The position numbers and the translations under genes were made by a program. From Oscillospiraceae bacterium (lineage in GTDB: Bacteria; Bacillota; Clostridia; Oscillospirales; Oscillospiraceae): a stretch of 8,123 nucleotides of DNA. Positions 5,073 through 8,123 of the stretch are shown here, piece after piece. Position 1 is the first letter of the stretch; every line of letters begins with the position of its first letter. Below the pieces are notes generated by a model that was given only the letters and a program-made list of their open reading frames with translations, was not told the DNA's origin and made no database searches. The stretch spans positions 1 to 8,123 of the forward strand of contig JAFNXT010000230.1 in the NCBI GenBank assembly GCA_017378975.1, written 5' to 3'.

Positions 5073-6957
5073 ATGCTTCGACAAAGATCGCATCGAAGGC
5101 GCAGTTGTCCTTACAGGCACCGCACTTGATGCACTTATCCGAGTCGATGGTATAGGGCTTTTTGACCACACCGTAGATCGCGTTGACCGGGCAATTCCGG
5201 GCGCACTTGGAGCAGCCTTTGCAGAATTCGGGATTGATCACATACCGGCGCAGCGCCGTACAGGTCTTGGCACGGCAACGCTTGTCCACGATATGCTCCA
5301 CATATTCCTCCCGGAAGGTCTTCAGGGTGGAGATCACCGGCAAGGGGGCAGACTTTCCGAGGCCGCACAGGGCCATGGTCTGGATCATGGTCGCCAGCTC
5401 CTCCAGCGTGTCCAGATCCTCCAGCTTGCCCTGCCCGTTCACGATCCGCTCCAGGATCTCCAGCATCCGCTTGGTACCCTCCCGACAAGGCGTACATTTA
5501 CCGCAGGACTCTCTCTGGGTGAAGGACATGAAGAACCGGGCCACCTCCACCATACAGGTATCCTGGCTCATGACCACCATGCCGCCGGAGCCTACGATGG
5601 CATCGAACTTTTTCACGGAGTCGAAATCCAAAGGCTCGTCCAGATGCTTCTCGGTCAGACAGCCGCCGGAGGGGCCGCCGATCTGGACCGCCTTGAACTG
5701 CGCGCCGTTTTTCAGACCGCCGCCGATATCGAAGATGATCTGCCGCAGGGTAGAGCCCATGGGCACCTCGATCAGGCCGGTGTTCTCGATGGCACCGGTG
5801 AGAGAGAAGGTCTTACAGCCGGGGGATCCTGCCGTGCCGATGGAGCGGAACCACTGGGCTCCCTCCAGGATGATCTTGGGCACGTTGGCATAGGTCTCCA
5901 CGTTGTTGAGGACCGTGGGCTTCTCCCACAGACCCTTCTCCACCGTTCTGGGGGGCTTGGTACGGGGCATGCCACGGTTGCCCTCGATGGAAGCCGTCAG
6001 GGCGGAGCCCTCGCCACAGACGAAAGCACCGGCGCCCCGGTTGATATGCAGACGGAAATTGAAATCAGTGCCCAGGATCCCATCGCCCAGAAGCCCCCGC
6101 TCCTCCAGAAGCGTGATGGCGTTCCGGAGCCGGGCCACGGACATGGGGTATTCGGCACGGACATAGATGTAACCGTTCTCCGCCTTCACGGCGTAGCCCG
6201 CGATCATCATGCCCTCGATCAGCTTGAAGGGGTCGCCCTCCATGACGGAGCCATCCATGAAGGCACCGGGGTCGCCCTCGTCACCGTTGCAGACCACATA
6301 ACGGACCTGCTCCTTCTGACGGGCCACCTGCCGCCATTTCCGTCCCGTGGGGAAGCCGCCGCCGCCACGGCCACGGAGGCCGGAAGCGTCCACCTCGGCG
6401 ATCACTTCGTCCCGGCCCATCTCGATGGCTTTCCGCAAAGCCTGGAAGCCACCGGCGGCCAGATACTCATCCAGCGACTCCGCATCGAATCTGCCGCAGT
6501 TCTCCAGCACGATCCGGGTCTGCTTGGCGATGAAGGGGATCTGGTCAGGGCTGGCATAAGCCGTATCCCCCTTATGATACAGGAGCCGCTCGATCGTCTC
6601 GTCCCCAAGGACGGACTGCTCCAGGATCTGGGCGCAGTCCTCGGGCTGGACCTTCACATACTGGATCACCCGGTCGCCCTTGGTGATCCGCACCAGCGGA
6701 CCAAGCTCACACAGGCCCTGACAGCCGGTCTTCTTCACGCCCACGGCCTGACCGTCATGGTCACCGCCACAGGGAGAGAACACCAGCTCCACGCCGGGCG
6801 TGTCCTGCACCAGCTTGCTGAAGATCTCGTAGATCTTGTTGGAGCCGGTAGCGATGCATCCGGTGCCGGAGCATACCAGGATCCGGCACCCATAGCCCTG
6901 CAAGGCCGCCTTGGCGGCGGAACGGGCCTGTTCCAGCTGTTCCATCGTCCTGATCAT
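5071..6957 (-). CDS. hydB: NuoF-like flavin subunit of HydABC/Hnd-type bifurcating hydrogenase (HndC type)
   Basis: This 628-residue protein holds the FMN and nucleotide site that links the hydrogenase to NAD(P)H. In order: a thioredoxin-like [2Fe-2S] domain (C29, C34, C79, C83); the NuoF FMN/nucleotide domain with GLRGRGGGGFPTGRKW (193-208) and CNGDEGDPGAF (223-233); an SLBB-like region (about 380-435); a [4Fe-4S] site SCGKCTPC plus C531 (C485, C488, C491, C531); a C561/C566 pair where relatives have CPAGVC; and two C-terminal [4Fe-4S] sites (C579/582/585/589 and C609/612/615/619). The trailing ferredoxin domain marks HydB/HndC rather than complex I NuoF. Odd points: GEGSAL (315-320) where GEETAL is usual, MDG and GDPF in place of MDR and GDPH, and an insert with C63/H67. 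Its ATG shares one base with the hydC stop; GGAGG lies eight bases upstream (6966-6970). Confidence 0.94.
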   Translation of the reverse strand: MIRTMEQLEQARSAAKAALQGYGCRILVCSGTGCIATGSNKIYEIFSKLVQDTPGVELVFSPCGGDHDGQAVGVKKTGCQGLCELGPLVRITKGDRVIQYVKVQPEDCAQILEQSVLGDETIERLLYHKGDTAYASPDQIPFIAKQTRIVLENCGRFDAESLDEYLAAGGFQALRKAIEMGRDEVIAEVDASGLRGRGGGGFPTGRKWRQVARQKEQVRYVVCNGDEGDPGAFMDGSVMEGDPFKLIEGMMIAGYAVKAENGYIYVRAEYPMSVARLRNAITLLEERGLLGDGILGTDFNFRLHINRGAGAFVCGEGSALTASIEGNRGMPRTKPPRTVEKGLWEKPTVLNNVETYANVPKIILEGAQWFRSIGTAGSPGCKTFSLTGAIENTGLIEVPMGSTLRQIIFDIGGGLKNGAQFKAVQIGGPSGGCLTEKHLDEPLDFDSVKKFDAIVGSGGMVVMSQDTCMVEVARFFMSFTQRESCGKCTPCREGTKRMLEILERIVNGQGKLEDLDTLEELATMIQTMALCGLGKSAPLPVISTLKTFREEYVEHIVDKRCRAKTCTALRRYVINPEFCKGCSKCARNCPVNAIYGVVKKPYTIDSDKCIKCGACKDNCAFDAIFVEA

Positions 6958-7433
6958 CAGCCATCCCTCCTCAACTGCGCGATCAGCTCCAGAGCCTTCT
7001 CCGGGGTCATGGCAGGGTATACCTGCTCATTGACCATCATGGTGGGAGCCAGTCCGCAGGCACCCAGACAGGAGACGGTCTCCACGGTGAACATCATGTC
7101 GTCGGTGGTGTGCTTCTTTTTGCTGAGCCCCAGCTCCTTCCACAGAGCCTCCAGCACCGGGGTAGAATGCCGCACATGACAGGCGGTGCCGTCGCAGACC
7201 TTGATCACGTACTTCCCCTTGGCTTCGAAGGAGAAATTCTCATAGAAGGTCGCCACGGACCAGGCCTTCGTCTCGGTGATCCCGATTTGAGCCGCCACAT
7301 AGGTCAGAAGCTCCGCCGGGAGATACCGATACTCCGCCTGGATGTCCTGCATGACGGGGATCAGTGAACCGGGTTTTTTGCCATAGCGCTCGATGATCTC
7401 GTCGGTCTTTTCGTAATACGATTTGTCAAGCAT
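6957..7433 (-). CDS. hydC: NuoE-like [2Fe-2S] subunit of HydABC/Hnd-type bifurcating hydrogenase (HndA type)
   Basis: A 158-residue protein made of an N-terminal helical region (about 1-70) and a thioredoxin-like [2Fe-2S] domain. The cluster ligands are C80-x4-C85 (VCDGTACHVR) and C122-x3-C126 (VSCLGACGLAP), the standard NuoE/HndA pattern; length is normal. In HydABC enzymes this small subunit sits beside the flavin subunit and is part of the electron-transfer path. It is the first gene of the operon. ATG at 7433 is preceded by AAGGAGG eight bases upstream (7442-7448). The TGA stop overlaps the hydB ATG by one base, so hydC and hydB are translationally coupled. No separate HndB-type small ferredoxin gene is present, so the complex is the three-gene form. 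Confidence 0.93.
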   Translation of the reverse strand: MLDKSYYEKTDEIIERYGKKPGSLIPVMQDIQAEYRYLPAELLTYVAAQIGITETKAWSVATFYENFSFEAKGKYVIKVCDGTACHVRHSTPVLEALWKELGLSKKKHTTDDMMFTVETVSCLGACGLAPTMMVNEQVYPAMTPEKALELIAQLRRDG

Positions 7434-7441
7434 CAGGGGTC

Positions 7442-7448
7442 CCTCCTT
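7442..7448 (-). promoter_or_regulatory. Ribosome binding site of hydC
   Basis: Minus-strand AAGGAGG with an 8-base spacer to ATG at 7433. It is the first RBS of the hydrogenase operon. Confidence 0.8.
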
Positions 7449-7560
7449 GATCGTACTGATATCACATCCTTATACTACCACGTCTTTCTACAAATTGCAC
7501 TATTATTCTTCGTTATACATAGAGAAAATCGTGCAGATTTTATGTGCGATCTGACTATAA
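7449..7560 (-). promoter_or_regulatory. AT-rich promoter region of the hydCBA operon
   Basis: This 112-base stretch is clearly more AT-rich than the genes around it and lies between the upstream gene's terminator and the hydC RBS, so the operon promoter should be here. The best -10 candidate on the minus strand is TATAAG (7469-7474), about 35 bases before the start codon; no good -35 is found 16-18 bases before it. Other -10-like sequences (TATAAC at 7512-7517) also lack a partner. I see no recognisable Rex-type site. Confidence 0.4.
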
Positions 7561-7595
7561 CAAAAGCAGGGCCCGGTCAAAAGACCGGACCCTGC
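7561..7595 (-). terminator. Intrinsic terminator of the XRE regulator gene
   Basis: On the minus strand GCAGGGTCCGGTC (7595-7583) pairs with GACCGGGCCCTGC (7578-7566) around a TTTT loop. All 13 pairs form if one G-U wobble is allowed, and the wobble exists only in minus-strand RNA. TTTTG follows at 7565-7561. It begins a few bases after the TGA of the upstream gene and isolates the hydrogenase operon from it. Confidence 0.85.
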
Positions 7596-7599
7596 AGCA

Positions 7600-8123
7600 T
7601 CAGCTCTCATGATATCGTAATCTGGACCACATATAGATGATCACCTGACCGGGGATCCCCAGCAGTAAGATCTGCCATGCCCGGATCCCGAAGACCTGAA
7701 GGCTCACCGCCACACTGATCAGGACGGACCAGCTCAGCAAGGAGATGATCAGATAGTTCCTGCGGCGGCAGGACCAGATGGAGTTGAACACCAGCCATAC
7801 GATCATGCTCACCGGCATACCGTAGAGGAACGCCAACCAGAGATGCCGTGTGCCCGGGACGATCACATCGATCAGCACATACACCAGCGTGGCAACGAAC
7901 CACACCAGCAGGATACTGAGCATGGTGATCACCCGGTGGTTGCGCCGGTGGTCCGTCCGGGTGGGCGGGACCGGTGCGGCATGCTCCGGCTCCTCACGGA
8001 GCAGGTCGTCCAGCTTCACGCCGAACAGGTCCGCCAACTGCTTCAGGACGGCCACGTCGGGGATCGACTCGGCACGCTCCCACTTGGACACGGATTTATC
8101 CGAATAATTCAGCTTCTCCCCCA
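7600..8123 (-). CDS. XRE-type helix-turn-helix regulator with C-terminal membrane domain, 5' end missing
   Basis: The frame is open to the right edge, giving 173 complete codons. The visible N-terminus, GEKLNYSDKSVSKWERAESI, is the second half of a Cro/CI-type HTH including its recognition helix, followed by PDVAVLKQLADLFGV and a DDLL end. A GTG at 8091 is in frame but falls inside this HTH, so it is not the start; probably about 15-25 residues lie outside. After a charged linker (about 40-62 in visible numbering) come about four hydrophobic helices (roughly 65-87, 94-115, 122-144, 148-167). The protein is thus likely a membrane-anchored DNA-binding protein, a design common in Bacillota. Its target and signal are unknown. 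It is on the same strand as hydCBA but has its own terminator, so any control of the hydrogenase is only a possibility from proximity. Confidence 0.85.
   Translation of the reverse strand, partial: GEKLNYSDKSVSKWERAESIPDVAVLKQLADLFGVKLDDLLREEPEHAAPVPPTRTDHRRNHRVITMLSILLVWFVATLVYVLIDVIVPGTRHLWLAFLYGMPVSMIVWLVFNSIWSCRRRNYLIISLLSWSVLISVAVSLQVFGIRAWQILLLGIPGQVIIYMWSRLRYHES

Noticed and set aside
2983..7179. A very long open frame (about 1,400 codons) on the plus strand, opposite hydA, hydB and most of hydC.
   Set aside because: It lies antisense to three clearly recognised genes, contains no recognisable domain, is rich in His, Gly, Asp and Leu as expected from reading GC-rich codons backwards, starts inside the protease gene and ends inside hydC. 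It is a by-product of codon bias.
7449..7560. Rex or other redox-regulator site in front of hydC.
   Set aside because: No TTGTGAA/TTCACAA-type inverted repeat was found; the only dyad (ATCGTGC/GTGCGAT near 7527-7550) is imperfect.
8089..8091. GTG as the start codon of the regulator at the right edge.
   Set aside because: It falls inside the recognition helix of the HTH; the in-frame codons before it encode GEKLNYSDKS, a typical XRE segment, so the gene begins outside the window.

Overview
The window is GC-rich, gene-dense bacterial DNA with strong AAGGAGG-type ribosome binding sites and sigma-A-like promoters. It encodes an anaerobe's H2 and one-carbon enzymes. Best guess is a member of the Bacillota, class Clostridia, with an acetogenic or Wood-Ljungdahl-capable metabolism; genus cannot be told from the sequence. 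No RNA gene, CRISPR array, insertion sequence or phage gene was seen.

Layout, left to right. (1) 1-834, minus: acsD, small (delta) subunit of the corrinoid iron-sulfur protein of CO dehydrogenase/acetyl-CoA synthase, running off the left edge. (2) 835-950: a striking inverted array of 7-nt repeats. (3) 951-1715, minus: cooC, the nickel-insertion ATPase for CO dehydrogenase, preceded by a good promoter whose -35 box lies inside a perfect 18-bp palindrome. (4) 1716-1979: this promoter plus a GC-rich palindromic element able to form two competing hairpins. (5) 1980-2423, minus: PaaI-like hotdog thioesterase. (6) 2630-3310, plus: CPBP (CAAX-type) intramembrane protease, with a leader holding inverted repeats and another 7-nt-period tract. 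(7) 3325-3352: strong hairpin between convergent genes. (8) 3370-7433, minus: tightly coupled hydC-hydB-hydA operon for a trimeric [FeFe] hydrogenase of the electron-bifurcating HydABC/Hnd type. (9) 7561-7595: intrinsic terminator. (10) 7600-8123, minus: XRE-type HTH regulator fused to about four membrane helices, running off the right edge.

How the genes fit together. HydABC couples H2 to ferredoxin and a pyridine nucleotide. Reduced ferredoxin is what CO dehydrogenase needs to reduce CO2. CooC loads nickel into CO dehydrogenase. AcsD is half of the corrinoid protein that carries the methyl group to acetyl-CoA synthase. The window therefore looks like the edge of an acetogenesis region, whose remaining acs/coo genes would lie to the left.

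The observations most worth following up are substitutions in the HydB nucleotide pocket (GEG where NuoF proteins usually have GEE) that could shift NADH/NADPH preference, the operator-like palindrome on the cooC promoter, and the inverted heptamer array between cooC and acsD. I found no clear candidate for an entirely new multi-gene system.
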